Shown here one piece after another: positions 1 through 6,591 of a stretch of 8,087 nucleotides of DNA. This stretch comes from an uncultured beta proteobacterium. Its GTDB lineage: Bacteria > Pseudomonadota > Gammaproteobacteria > Burkholderiales > Burkholderiaceae_B. A model generated the notes under the pieces. The model was not told the DNA's origin. It was given only the letters and a program-made list of their open reading frames with translations, and made no database searches. Position 1 is the stretch's first letter. Each line of letters opens with the position of its first letter. Location of the stretch: positions 1 to 8,087 of the forward strand of contig CAIYCP010000400.1 in the NCBI GenBank assembly GCA_903924715.1, read 5' to 3'. A program made the translations under genes and the position numbers.

Positions 1-615
1 ATCGAGGCCTATATGGATATCGCAGCTGATTCTTTAAGTGTCGTTAGCGAAGCACGTGTACCACTCGAAACTGCCGAGCATGCACGGGTTGTTGCGTTTC
101 GTCCGCGAGATGGTGGCATTGAACATTTGGCGATCGTTGTGGGCGAGCTCGATCCTGCAGTGCCTGCGCTGATTCGTCTGCATTCAGAATGTTTTACTGG
201 CGACCTGATGGGCTCACTGCGTTGTGATTGTGGCAATCAGTTGCGCGGTGCGATTCGAGCAATGGATGAGTCAGGCAGTGGGATCTTGCTTTATTTGGCA
301 CAAGAGGGCCGTGGGATTGGTTTAGTGAACAAGCTGCGCGCCTATCAGTTACAAGATGCTGGTTTTGATACGGTTGATGCCAACTTGCAGCTCGGGTTTG
401 ATTCAGACGAGCGCAACTATCTGCCTGCTGCACAAATGCTTCGGTTATTGGGCGTGACGCGGGTTCGCTTAATGACGAACAACCCTGCTAAAGTGGCAGC
501 CTTAGCGCAACACGGTATCGAAGTCGTCGAACGTGTGCCACATATTTTCCCGTCAAATGAGCATAACCATGGCTACCTTCGTACCAAAGCTGCGAAAAGT
601 GGTCACATGTTTTAA
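1..615 (+). CDS. ribA: GTP cyclohydrolase II, 5'-truncated by window edge
   Basis: This enzyme opens the imidazole ring of GTP to give 2,5-diamino-6-ribosylamino-4(3H)-pyrimidinone 5'-phosphate, formate and pyrophosphate, the first step of riboflavin synthesis in the cytosol. Counting from the ATG at 13, the zinc ligands are Cys60, Cys71 and Cys73 in HSECFTGD and RCDCG. QEGRGIGL (97-104) follows. Tyr111 aligns with E. coli Tyr105, and Asp132 and Arg134 in SDER align with E. coli Asp126 and Arg128. TNNPAKV (155-161) and the C-terminal GHMF are also typical. From ATG 13 the product is 200 aa, close to the 196 aa of E. coli RibA. However, the frame is open to base 1 with no stop, and the SEARVPL...VAFRPRDGG region resembles longer GTP cyclohydrolases that carry an N-terminal domain. 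The true start is therefore probably upstream. It is not the uracil-catabolism paralogue URC1, which lacks this Cys arrangement as I recall it. benE follows after 12 nt. Confidence 0.93.
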   Translation: MEAYMDIAADSLSVVSEARVPLETAEHARVVAFRPRDGGIEHLAIVVGELDPAVPALIRLHSECFTGDLMGSLRCDCGNQLRGAIRAMDESGSGILLYLAQEGRGIGLVNKLRAYQLQDAGFDTVDANLQLGFDSDERNYLPAAQMLRLLGVTRVRLMTNNPAKVAALAQHGIEVVERVPHIFPSNEHNHGYLRTKAAKSGHMF

Positions 616-627
616 GGCGTACTCGCG

Positions 628-1785
628 ATGAGTCGCGTGCGGCTCTCGCATCTTTCAGCGGGTTTTATCTCAGTACTTGTGGGCTACACCAGCTCTGCAG
701 CGATCGTGCTGCAGGCCGCCTATGCAGCCGGTGCGACGCCCGCTGAAATCTCTTCATGGTTATGGGCGCTCGGTATCGGGATGGGCTTGACCTGCATTGG
801 TCTGTCACTTTATTTTCGTGAGCCGATCTTGACGGCCTGGTCGACGCCAGGTGCCGCACTCTTAATAACGGGCCTCGCGGGTTTGTCGATGTCAGAAGCC
901 ATTGGCATCTTTTTATTCAATTCTTTGCTCATCACAATCGCTGGGTTCTCGGGTCTGTTCGAGCGGCTGATGGGCTATGTACCCAAGACGCTTGCTGCGG
1001 CAATGTTGGCTGGAGTCCTGCTGCGTTTCGGGATGGATGTGTTTGTGGTGCTGCCTCAGCAGGCTGGCTTGGTTGGCGCGATGCTTGTGGGGTTCTTAGT
1101 GTTGCGCCGTGTGTTGCCGTTGTATGCGGTACCACTGACCTTATTGATCGGCCTGGGTGCTGCGGCAGCACTAGGTTTATTTCAAGCGCAGCACTTACAA
1201 ATTAGTTTTGCTCAACCACTTTGGATGACGCCGACCTTCTCGGCTACGACAATGATTGGTGTGGGGATCCCGTTGTTTATCGTTTCAATGGCTTCGCAAA
1301 ATGTGCCTGGCTTAGCCGTGTTGCGCGCCAATGGTTACACCACGCCTGCTTCGCCGCTGATTGGTTTTACAGGTCTTGCAGGTTTGATTCTTGCGCCGTT
1401 TGGCGGCTTTTCATTTAATCTCGCGGCCATTACGGCAGCGATGTGCATGAGCCAAGATGCAGACCCAGATCCAAAAAATCGTTACCTGGCCGCAGTCTGC
1501 GCAGGAACTTTCTATGTGGTGATCGGGATTTTTGGTGCGACGGTGGTGAGTTTATTTGCAGCCTTTCCACAGGCGCTGATTGTGACGATTGCCGGCTTGG
1601 CGCTGCTGGGCACAATTGGCAATGGTTTAGCCAGTGCCTTGAAAGAGGACAAGGAGCGTGATGCCGCGGTCATCACGTTTTTAGTAACGGCTTCAGGGCT
1701 TTCTTTGTTTGGGATCAACAGCGCTTTTTGGGGTTTAGTACTTGGCATGATGACTGCGGCGTTGAATCACCGCAAGTCATCGTGA
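628..1785 (+). CDS. benE: BenE-family benzoate/H+ symporter-like permease
   Basis: This is an inner-membrane permease of the BenE/YdcO family, whose characterised member imports benzoate with protons. The 385-aa length matches the family (E. coli YdcO is about 390). Nearly the whole chain is hydrophobic, in about ten to twelve membrane segments. Family-typical stretches are the N-terminal LSAGFISVLVGYTSS, then SWLWALGIGMG, REPILTAWSTPGAALL (about 64-79), IPLFIVSMASQNVPG, APFGGFSFNLAAITAAMCM and the acidic loop DADPDPKNRY. The start at 628 lies 12 nt after the ribA stop and has only a weak AAGG-like element upstream, so translation may depend on readthrough from ribA. The gene ends 10 nt from the stop of the convergent amidase gene. 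No benABCD catabolic genes are visible here, so benzoate as the actual substrate is a family-level inference; another aromatic or organic acid is possible. Confidence 0.88.
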   Translation: MSRVRLSHLSAGFISVLVGYTSSAAIVLQAAYAAGATPAEISSWLWALGIGMGLTCIGLSLYFREPILTAWSTPGAALLITGLAGLSMSEAIGIFLFNSLLITIAGFSGLFERLMGYVPKTLAAAMLAGVLLRFGMDVFVVLPQQAGLVGAMLVGFLVLRRVLPLYAVPLTLLIGLGAAAALGLFQAQHLQISFAQPLWMTPTFSATTMIGVGIPLFIVSMASQNVPGLAVLRANGYTTPASPLIGFTGLAGLILAPFGGFSFNLAAITAAMCMSQDADPDPKNRYLAAVCAGTFYVVIGIFGATVVSLFAAFPQALIVTIAGLALLGTIGNGLASALKEDKERDAAVITFLVTASGLSLFGINSAFWGLVLGMMTAALNHRKSS

Positions 1786-1795
1786 GCCAAGCAAC

Positions 1796-3310
1796 TTAAA
1801 CCGCTGCGCCTGTGGTGTCTAGTGCAGTACCCGAGTCATAGATGGGTGGATGCGTCACAATCGATTTGAGTTCTGGGTGTGCAAGCTGCAAGGCTTTTAG
1901 GTCAGGCTTCGGACGACAGAATGTCGGATCACCTTTGAACGCCTGTTCGATGGCGTGCGCAGCCGCCAATACTTGATCATCACCAAATAAACGCCCAGAC
2001 ATTTGCAACCCAAAAGGCATGCCGTGTTCGTCCGTACCACAGGGCAAGGCGATGGTCGGATTGGTGGCAAGTGTCACCACATAGGTTAAGCCCAGCCAGT
2101 GGTAATAGTTGCGCATCGTCTGGCCGTCAACCTCAGCAGCATAGAGCTCAGTCCAGGGAAAGGCGGTAACAGGTACGACCGGAGACAAAATCAAATCATA
2201 TTTTTCAGTAGCGGCAGCAAACTGCCGTGTGATTTTAGTTTGTTCAAGATGTGCCCAGGCGCGGTCTGCGAGCGTGATGGAGGACGCGATCTCCATGTTT
2301 GCACGAATATTCGGGCCGAGTGTTTCGGGTTTCGTGCGATAGGTTTCTGCAAAAGACGATACGAAATTTTCAGCACGCAAAATATCAAACGCGCGATCAG
2401 GATCGCCTAATTTGAAGGCAATGGGTTCACACTTTGCCACTAATTTAGAAAGTGCCTCGATGCGTTTTCGAAAGGTTCTGCGAATTTCTTGATCGACAAT
2501 ACACACGCCAAAGTCTTCGGTGTAACCAATCCGCAATTTTGACAAATCAAATTGTTTGAGTGGCCAAAATTTTGTCGGATCGTTGGGAAACACAAGTGGA
2601 TCCATCGCGTCAGGCCCGACGCTCGCTGAATATAGTAAGGCTGTATCCGCCACGTCACGTCCCATCGGGCCCAGTACTGAAATGACTGACCAGCCAAGTG
2701 CGCGCGCATTGTTGCCAATCATGCCCGGTGAAGGGCGCATACCGACCACCCCGCACAAGGCAGCCGGGATGCGTAAGGAGCCGCCCGTATCTGAGCCTGT
2801 ACAGATTGGCAAGAGGTCGGTTGCAAGTGCTGCAGCAGAGCCACCCGATGAGCCCCCTGCGTTTAAGCTTGGATTAAAGGGATTGCCCGTTGCGCCCCAA
2901 ACTGGGTTGCGGGTATTTGCGCCAGCGCCCATATCAGGCGTGTTGGTTTTTGCAGTGACGATGGCGCCTGCCGCACGCAGGCGGGTGATTAAGCTTGCAT
3001 CTTGAGTCGGTACATTGCCGCGAAAGCCAATATTGCCATAGGTGGTCAGCAAACCCTCGGTCGCCTGCAAATCTTTGACGCCTAAGGGCAGCCCGTGCAG
3101 GGGGCCAAGTGCTTCGCCTCGCATCACACTTGTTTCGGCTTGCTTGGCTGAGGCGCGGGCGCGTTCAAAATCAGTGGCGCAGATTGCGTTAATCGCAGGG
3201 TTTAGGGTCTCGATGCGTGCAATGCAGGCATCCATTAATTCGACGGGTGAGACCTGACGCGCGCCAATCATGCGACGCAGTTCGACTGCAGAAAGTTCGG
3301 GAAGATTCAT
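1796..3310 (-). CDS. Amidase-signature family hydrolase
   Basis: This is a hydrolase of the amidase-signature (AS) family, which cleaves C-N bonds in amides through a Ser-cisSer-Lys triad. From the ATG at 3310 the product is 504 aa, usual for the family. Visible landmarks are LHGLPLGVKD with Lys79, NAGGSSGGSAAA with the cis-Ser154, and TGSDTGGSLRIPAA with nucleophile Ser178. The Ser154-Ser178 spacing of 24 residues equals that in FAAH (Ser217/Ser241). The C-terminal GLPCGxxxxGMPxGLQ-like segment appears as IALPCGTDEHGMPFGLQ. An in-frame TTG at 3328 would add six residues, but I prefer the ATG because family alignments normally begin near MNLPELSA; neither start has a strong Shine-Dalgarno. 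No signal peptide is seen, so it is probably cytosolic. A GatA role is unlikely because gatB and gatC are not adjacent. Substrate is unknown; an aliphatic or aryl amide is plausible given the nearby organic-acid transporters. Confidence 0.92.
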   Translation of the reverse strand: MNLPELSAVELRRMIGARQVSPVELMDACIARIETLNPAINAICATDFERARASAKQAETSVMRGEALGPLHGLPLGVKDLQATEGLLTTYGNIGFRGNVPTQDASLITRLRAAGAIVTAKTNTPDMGAGANTRNPVWGATGNPFNPSLNAGGSSGGSAAALATDLLPICTGSDTGGSLRIPAALCGVVGMRPSPGMIGNNARALGWSVISVLGPMGRDVADTALLYSASVGPDAMDPLVFPNDPTKFWPLKQFDLSKLRIGYTEDFGVCIVDQEIRRTFRKRIEALSKLVAKCEPIAFKLGDPDRAFDILRAENFVSSFAETYRTKPETLGPNIRANMEIASSITLADRAWAHLEQTKITRQFAAATEKYDLILSPVVPVTAFPWTELYAAEVDGQTMRNYYHWLGLTYVVTLATNPTIALPCGTDEHGMPFGLQMSGRLFGDDQVLAAAHAIEQAFKGDPTFCRPKPDLKALQLAHPELKSIVTHPPIYDSGTALDTTGAAV

Positions 3311-3432
3311 GGGTTCTGATGATCTCAAGTGGTATCGAAAGTGGTTAGCTGTGTGGCGATCCGTTCGCTCAAGCTAAAAGGGTAGTGCTTTCAGCTCGTT
3401 TAGACAAGAGAAGAGGCCTCTGTCGTTACAGC

Positions 3433-3438
3433 TATACT
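3433..3438 (+). promoter_or_regulatory. Candidate -10 box for the SulP gene
   Basis: TATACT matches five of six positions of the sigma-70 -10 consensus and lies in the non-coding divergent gap, about 45 nt before the SulP ATG. No good -35 sits at 16-18 nt spacing; the nearest TTGACA-like hexamer (TAGACA, 3401-3406) is 26 nt away. If used, it may be weak or need an activator. A start about 7 nt downstream would fall at or just before the C8 tract. Confidence 0.3.
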
Positions 3439-3446
3439 GAAGCGCA

Positions 3447-3454
3447 CCCCCCCC
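3447..3454 (+). repeat. C8 homopolymer tract in SulP leader
   Basis: Eight consecutive C residues lie 29 nt upstream of the preferred SulP start codon. The tract is outside the coding sequence if ATG 3484 is used, but inside the reading frame if the upstream GTG at 3385 were the start. It is the most conspicuous homopolymer in the window. It may be passive, or may affect transcription initiation or leader length. Confidence 0.9.
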
Positions 3455-3473
3455 TTCACGACCGCCCATTGCT

Positions 3474-3477
3474 GGAG
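3474..3477 (+). promoter_or_regulatory. Ribosome binding site deciding the SulP start
   Basis: GGAG is placed 6 nt before ATG 3484, the best Shine-Dalgarno in this stretch. The frame is open back to a GTG at 3385, but that codon has no comparable site and the extra 33 residues do not look like a SulP N-terminus. This favours the ATG. Confidence 0.7.
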
Positions 3478-3483
3478 CACGAA

Positions 3484-5127
3484 ATGATTGCATTAATTGA
3501 AGGGTATCGCGCTGGCTTATACGTTCGCCAGCAGTGGTTACCTAACATTATTGCGGGCCTTGTGGTCGGAATCGTTGCGCTGCCACTGTCAATGGCGTTT
3601 GCCATTGCTTCGGGTGCCCGCCCCGAACAAGGCATTTACACCGCCATTATTGGCGGTGGCTTAGTGACCCTGCTAGGTGGATCCCGCTTACAAATTGCGG
3701 GCCCCACCGGTGCGTTCATCGTGATCTTGGCGGGAATCACTGCAAAATATGGCATGGCAGGTCTGCAAGTCGCTACCCTCATGGCAGGCGTCATGTTGCT
3801 AGTGATGGGCTTGACCAAAATGGGCGGAGTCATCAAGTTTATTCCGACGCCCGTCATCGTTGGATTTACAACTGGAATTGGTGTCATTATCTTTGTGGGT
3901 CAGTGGTCTGACTTTTTAGGCTTGCCTAAAGTCAACGCTGAGCATTTTCACGAAAAACTATGGGCGCAAATATTGTTGATTCCACAGTTTCATTTGGCGA
4001 CGCTTCTGATCGCGCTACTCAGTTTGTTCATCGTCATCTTTTCTCCAAAAGTGACAGCGCTAAAAAAAATCCCTGGCCCCTTGATTGCAATGATCGTTGC
4101 CACGTTGTTGCAATCGACATTTCACTTTCAAGGGGTTGCAACAATTGGGACAGCGTTTGGTGGGGTTCCTCAAGGTTTACCGTCGTTCGCCTTACCCGAT
4201 CTGAGTGTTTCACAAGTATTGTCTTTGATTGGGCCGGCCTTTACGATCGCCATGCTGGGTGCGATTGAATCGCTGCTGTCAGCCGTGGTGGCCGATGGCA
4301 TGGCGGGTACCAAACATGACTCGAATCAAGAGCTGGTGGGCCAGGGTATTGCCAACATGGTGGCCCCGTTATTTGGTGGGTTTGCAGCGACAGGTGCAAT
4401 TGCCCGCACCGCGACGAATATTCGCAACGGTGGGACGAGCCCGCTTGCCGGTGTTGTGCATGCCCTCACGCTGATCGCTGTGCTGCTTGTTTTAGCACCG
4501 CTCGCCTCAAGCATTCCATTAGCAGCCCTGGCGGCGATCTTATTCGTCGTGGCTTGGAATATGAGTGAGCTTCATCGTTTTGTAAGGCTGCTTACGCGTG
4601 CACCGTTTGCTGATCGCGCCATTCTAGTCGTGACGTTTTTGCTGACGGTATTTTTAGATCTAGTCGTTGCCGTCAACGTTGGGGTGATTCTTGCGATACT
4701 TCACTTCTTGCGACGTATGGCGGCGGCAGTCGAACTGCGTCAGGTTGATGACCGATCACTGCAGGCCGAATTGTCTGAGCAGGGCATCACTGCTTTACCA
4801 AAAGAGCTGTTGATCTATGAAATTAATGGACCCATGTTTTTCGGTGCAGTCGATAATTTTGAACGCGTGTTACACGACACGGGGACTGACCCGAAGGTGC
4901 TGGTGATACGACTTCATCGCGTGCCGTTTATTGATGCGACAGGGCTACAGTGTCTTGAAGATGCCGTCGCAGTTTTACACAAACGAGGCGTGCGAGTGCT
5001 GCTTTGTGAGGCCAATCCCAGGGTGCTAGAAAAGCTGCGCAAAGCGGGCGCTTTAGAGGCCCTTGGGTCGGGCGATTATTGTGAAACGCTCGCACAGGCC
5101 TTGAAGACAGTGATTGAAATACGCTAG
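3484..5127 (+). CDS. SulP-family anion transporter with STAS domain
   Basis: This is an inner-membrane transporter of the SulP/SLC26 family, whose bacterial members carry sulfate, bicarbonate or C4-dicarboxylates. The product is 547 aa from ATG 3484, a normal length. The N-terminus IEGYRAGLYVRQQWLPNIIAG leads into AGLVVGIVALPLSMAFAIASG (about 24-44). QIAGPTGAF follows at about 70-78. The diagnostic AIESLLSAVVADGMAG and HDSNQELVGQGIANM lie at about 260-292, and AATGAIARTATNIRNGG follows at about 301-317. Hydrophobic segments run to about residue 410. A cytoplasmic STAS domain occupies about 440-542, with FIDATG (Asp484-Gly487) at the loop that is phosphorylated in anti-anti-sigma relatives. 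The overall pattern resembles E. coli DauA (YchM). Substrate cannot be assigned: no cysteine-biosynthesis or carbonic anhydrase gene is adjacent, and the organic-acid context makes a carboxylate reasonable. It appears monocistronic or first in its unit, divergent from the amidase gene. Confidence 0.92.
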   Translation: MIALIEGYRAGLYVRQQWLPNIIAGLVVGIVALPLSMAFAIASGARPEQGIYTAIIGGGLVTLLGGSRLQIAGPTGAFIVILAGITAKYGMAGLQVATLMAGVMLLVMGLTKMGGVIKFIPTPVIVGFTTGIGVIIFVGQWSDFLGLPKVNAEHFHEKLWAQILLIPQFHLATLLIALLSLFIVIFSPKVTALKKIPGPLIAMIVATLLQSTFHFQGVATIGTAFGGVPQGLPSFALPDLSVSQVLSLIGPAFTIAMLGAIESLLSAVVADGMAGTKHDSNQELVGQGIANMVAPLFGGFAATGAIARTATNIRNGGTSPLAGVVHALTLIAVLLVLAPLASSIPLAALAAILFVVAWNMSELHRFVRLLTRAPFADRAILVVTFLLTVFLDLVVAVNVGVILAILHFLRRMAAAVELRQVDDRSLQAELSEQGITALPKELLIYEINGPMFFGAVDNFERVLHDTGTDPKVLVIRLHRVPFIDATGLQCLEDAVAVLHKRGVRVLLCEANPRVLEKLRKAGALEALGSGDYCETLAQALKTVIEIR

Positions 5128-5146
5128 TCTTCTCAATTGCCGCAAA

Positions 5147-5175
5147 TTGCGTAAGAACCCATTCATCGCTAAGAT
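5147..5175 (+). promoter_or_regulatory. Weak candidate promoter for the dehydrogenase gene
   Basis: TTGCGT (5147-5152) and TAAGAT (5170-5175) are separated by 17 nt in the 84-nt gap after the SulP gene. They match three and four of six consensus positions, so this is only a suggestion. No clear terminator was seen in the gap; CAATT/AATTG forms a short inverted repeat without a T tract, so readthrough from the SulP gene is also possible. Confidence 0.2.
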
Positions 5176-5211
5176 TGATCGCAATACTCAATTAATTTCA
5201 AAGAGCAAAAA

Positions 5212-6126
5212 ATGGTACAAACATCACAATTAGATCCTAAGTCGATTAAATGTATAGGCTTTATTGGCGTAGGGGTGATGGGCGAACCGATGTGCCGTCA
5301 TCTCGCGACTAAAAGTAAATTGAAGGTTTTAGCCTTTGATTTAGACGAGCCGCCTTTAAAACGACTCGCTGAATTTGGGATTCAGTCAGCAACGATGGCA
5401 GAGATTTCGAAACAAGCGGATTTAATTTGCCTGTCCTTACCCTCGGGCGAGATTGTTTCAAAAGTGGTGTATGCGTCTGGTGGTTTGCTTGAGGCGGGCC
5501 GCGCGGATCAGATCGTGGTGGATCTGAGCACCTCACCTTTTGATACGACGCAAAAAATTGCGGCCGCCTTTGCTGCAAAAGGCATGCACTTTGCTGATGC
5601 GCCGGTCATGCGTACGCGGGCAGCGGCTGAAGCGGGCACCCTTGCCGTACCGGTTGGGGCAAGCCCTGAGCTCTACGCGTTACTTGAGCCGTATATTCAA
5701 ATGTTCGCCACCGATGTGCGCCATGCCGGCAAGGCAGGTTCAGGTCAGGTCGTAAAAATCTTAAATAACATGGTGGTGTACGAAACCGTATTGGCCTTGT
5801 CTGAGGCACGTGCCATCGGCGCGCGTGCGGGGGTCGATCCTGAAACACTCTTTGCTGCGCTCTCTGCGGGCTCAGCAGATAGTTTTGCACTACGCAATCA
5901 AGGCTTAAAGGCGATCGTCCCACAAGAGTTTCCAGAGCGCGCCTTTCCGGTCACTTACGCGCGCAAAGACTTATCCTATGCTGTGGCGCTCGCCGAACAA
6001 GTGGGTGTTAATGCAACGGGGGCAAAAAATTTGGTTGCTTGCTTTGATCAGGCCATCGCCGCTGGGCATGGCGCCAAATATGCGCCTGCCATTAGTCTGT
6101 TATTCGAACAGGGTAAACTCGATTGA
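5212..6126 (+). CDS. NAD(P)-dependent beta-hydroxyacid dehydrogenase-family oxidoreductase
   Basis: This is a cytosolic dehydrogenase of the 3-hydroxyisobutyrate / tartronate-semialdehyde reductase family, 304 aa (family about 290-300). The Rossmann motif GFIGVGVMGEPM has Gly19, Gly21 and Gly24. Asp43 at the end of the second strand (LAFDLDEP) suggests NAD rather than NADP, as an inference. DLSTSP (104-109) precedes the substrate loop. The catalytic lysine is Lys182 in GSGQVVKILNN, with Asn185-Asn186 following, and ARKDLSYAVALA provides the usual C-terminal Lys-Asp element. The substrate-binding loop, normally DAPVSGG, reads DAPVMRTRAAAEAGTL (129-144), so the usual Ser-Gly-Gly is missing. The substrate is probably not plain 3-hydroxyisobutyrate. 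An AAGAG Shine-Dalgarno sits 6 nt before the ATG. The downstream SCP2-like, hydrolase and ABC genes follow on the same strand and may form one operon. Confidence 0.88.
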   Translation: MVQTSQLDPKSIKCIGFIGVGVMGEPMCRHLATKSKLKVLAFDLDEPPLKRLAEFGIQSATMAEISKQADLICLSLPSGEIVSKVVYASGGLLEAGRADQIVVDLSTSPFDTTQKIAAAFAAKGMHFADAPVMRTRAAAEAGTLAVPVGASPELYALLEPYIQMFATDVRHAGKAGSGQVVKILNNMVVYETVLALSEARAIGARAGVDPETLFAALSAGSADSFALRNQGLKAIVPQEFPERAFPVTYARKDLSYAVALAEQVGVNATGAKNLVACFDQAIAAGHGAKYAPAISLLFEQGKLD

Positions 6127-6163
6127 CAGCAGGTCAGCAACGCCCTATAAACAACCCCTAAGA

Positions 6164-6183
6164 TGCCTCTCTTGAAAGAGGCA
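6164..6183 (+). other. Intergenic hairpin before the SCP2-like gene
   Basis: A perfect 7-bp stem, TGCCTCT/AGAGGCA, encloses a 6-nt loop (CTTGAA) in the 81-nt gap between the dehydrogenase and SCP2-like genes. Only CGTTTG follows rather than a T run, so it is a poor intrinsic terminator. It could be a weak attenuator, an mRNA-stabilising or processing hairpin, or chance. Confidence 0.4.
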
Positions 6184-6207
6184 CGTTTGAAAATAACAGG
6201 ATGAGAC

Positions 6208-6591
6208 ATGTCTGCTAGTGCCCCTGCGACTGGTGCGCAGCTATTTAAGCGTTTTGCCCAGGCGGCAGCGACTTTTTCAAAACCTCGTGCCGTGCGCGCT
6301 GACATGCTGCTGCAATTTGACGAACTTGCAGTGCTGGTTCGAATTCGTGAGGGTCGAATATCCGAGATTCTTGAGCGTGGCGTCGCGCTGCAATCTTGGG
6401 ATTTTGCGGTTAAAGGTACTGCCGAAGCCTGGAGCAAGTTCTGGCTTGCGACACCCCCTGCAGGTTGGCACGATTTGCTGGCGTTGAATAAGCGCCAGGC
6501 CTTTGTTATTGAAGGTAATCTGCATCCTCTGATGGCACATTTGCAATTTATTAAAGACTTACTTGCTTCGCCGCGCGAGGTGATCGCATGA
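6208..6591 (+). CDS. Small SCP2-like protein of unknown function
   Basis: This 127-aa soluble protein has no signal peptide or membrane segment. I see a resemblance to small SCP2 (sterol carrier protein 2-like) domain proteins: DFAVKGTAEAWSKFW (about 65-79), then PPAGWHDLLAL (83-93), then IEGNLHPLMAHLQFIKDLL (101-119). The G-[ST]-AEAW-x-x-FW and EGN-x-HPLM patterns are what I recognise. SCP2 folds bind hydrophobic ligands, so a carrier or accessory role for the partner hydrolase is inferred, not shown. The start at 6208 is supported by AGGATGAG just upstream; an ATG at 6201 reaches a stop after five codons. The stop overlaps the next start as ATGA, so the two proteins are probably made together and may act together. 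Confidence 0.75.
   Translation: MSASAPATGAQLFKRFAQAAATFSKPRAVRADMLLQFDELAVLVRIREGRISEILERGVALQSWDFAVKGTAEAWSKFWLATPPAGWHDLLALNKRQAFVIEGNLHPLMAHLQFIKDLLASPREVIA
6577..6580 (+). promoter_or_regulatory. Ribosome binding site for the alpha/beta hydrolase
   Basis: GAGG inside the end of the SCP2-like coding region lies 7 nt before the ATG at 6588. With the ATGA overlap it supports coupled translation and fixes the hydrolase start. Confidence 0.65.

Noticed and set aside
2556..3005. 149-codon plus-strand open frame inside the amidase gene
   Set aside because: It is antisense to the conserved catalytic core of the amidase (Ser154/Ser178 region). Its composition is Pro/Ala/Gly-rich, as expected of a shadow frame.
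3311..3328. TTG start adding six residues to the amidase
   Set aside because: There is no Shine-Dalgarno before the TTG, and the ATG at 3310 gives the usual family N-terminus.
5134..5149. Inverted repeat CAATT/AATTG after the SulP gene
   Set aside because: A 5-bp AT-rich stem without a following T tract is not a credible terminator or operator on this evidence.
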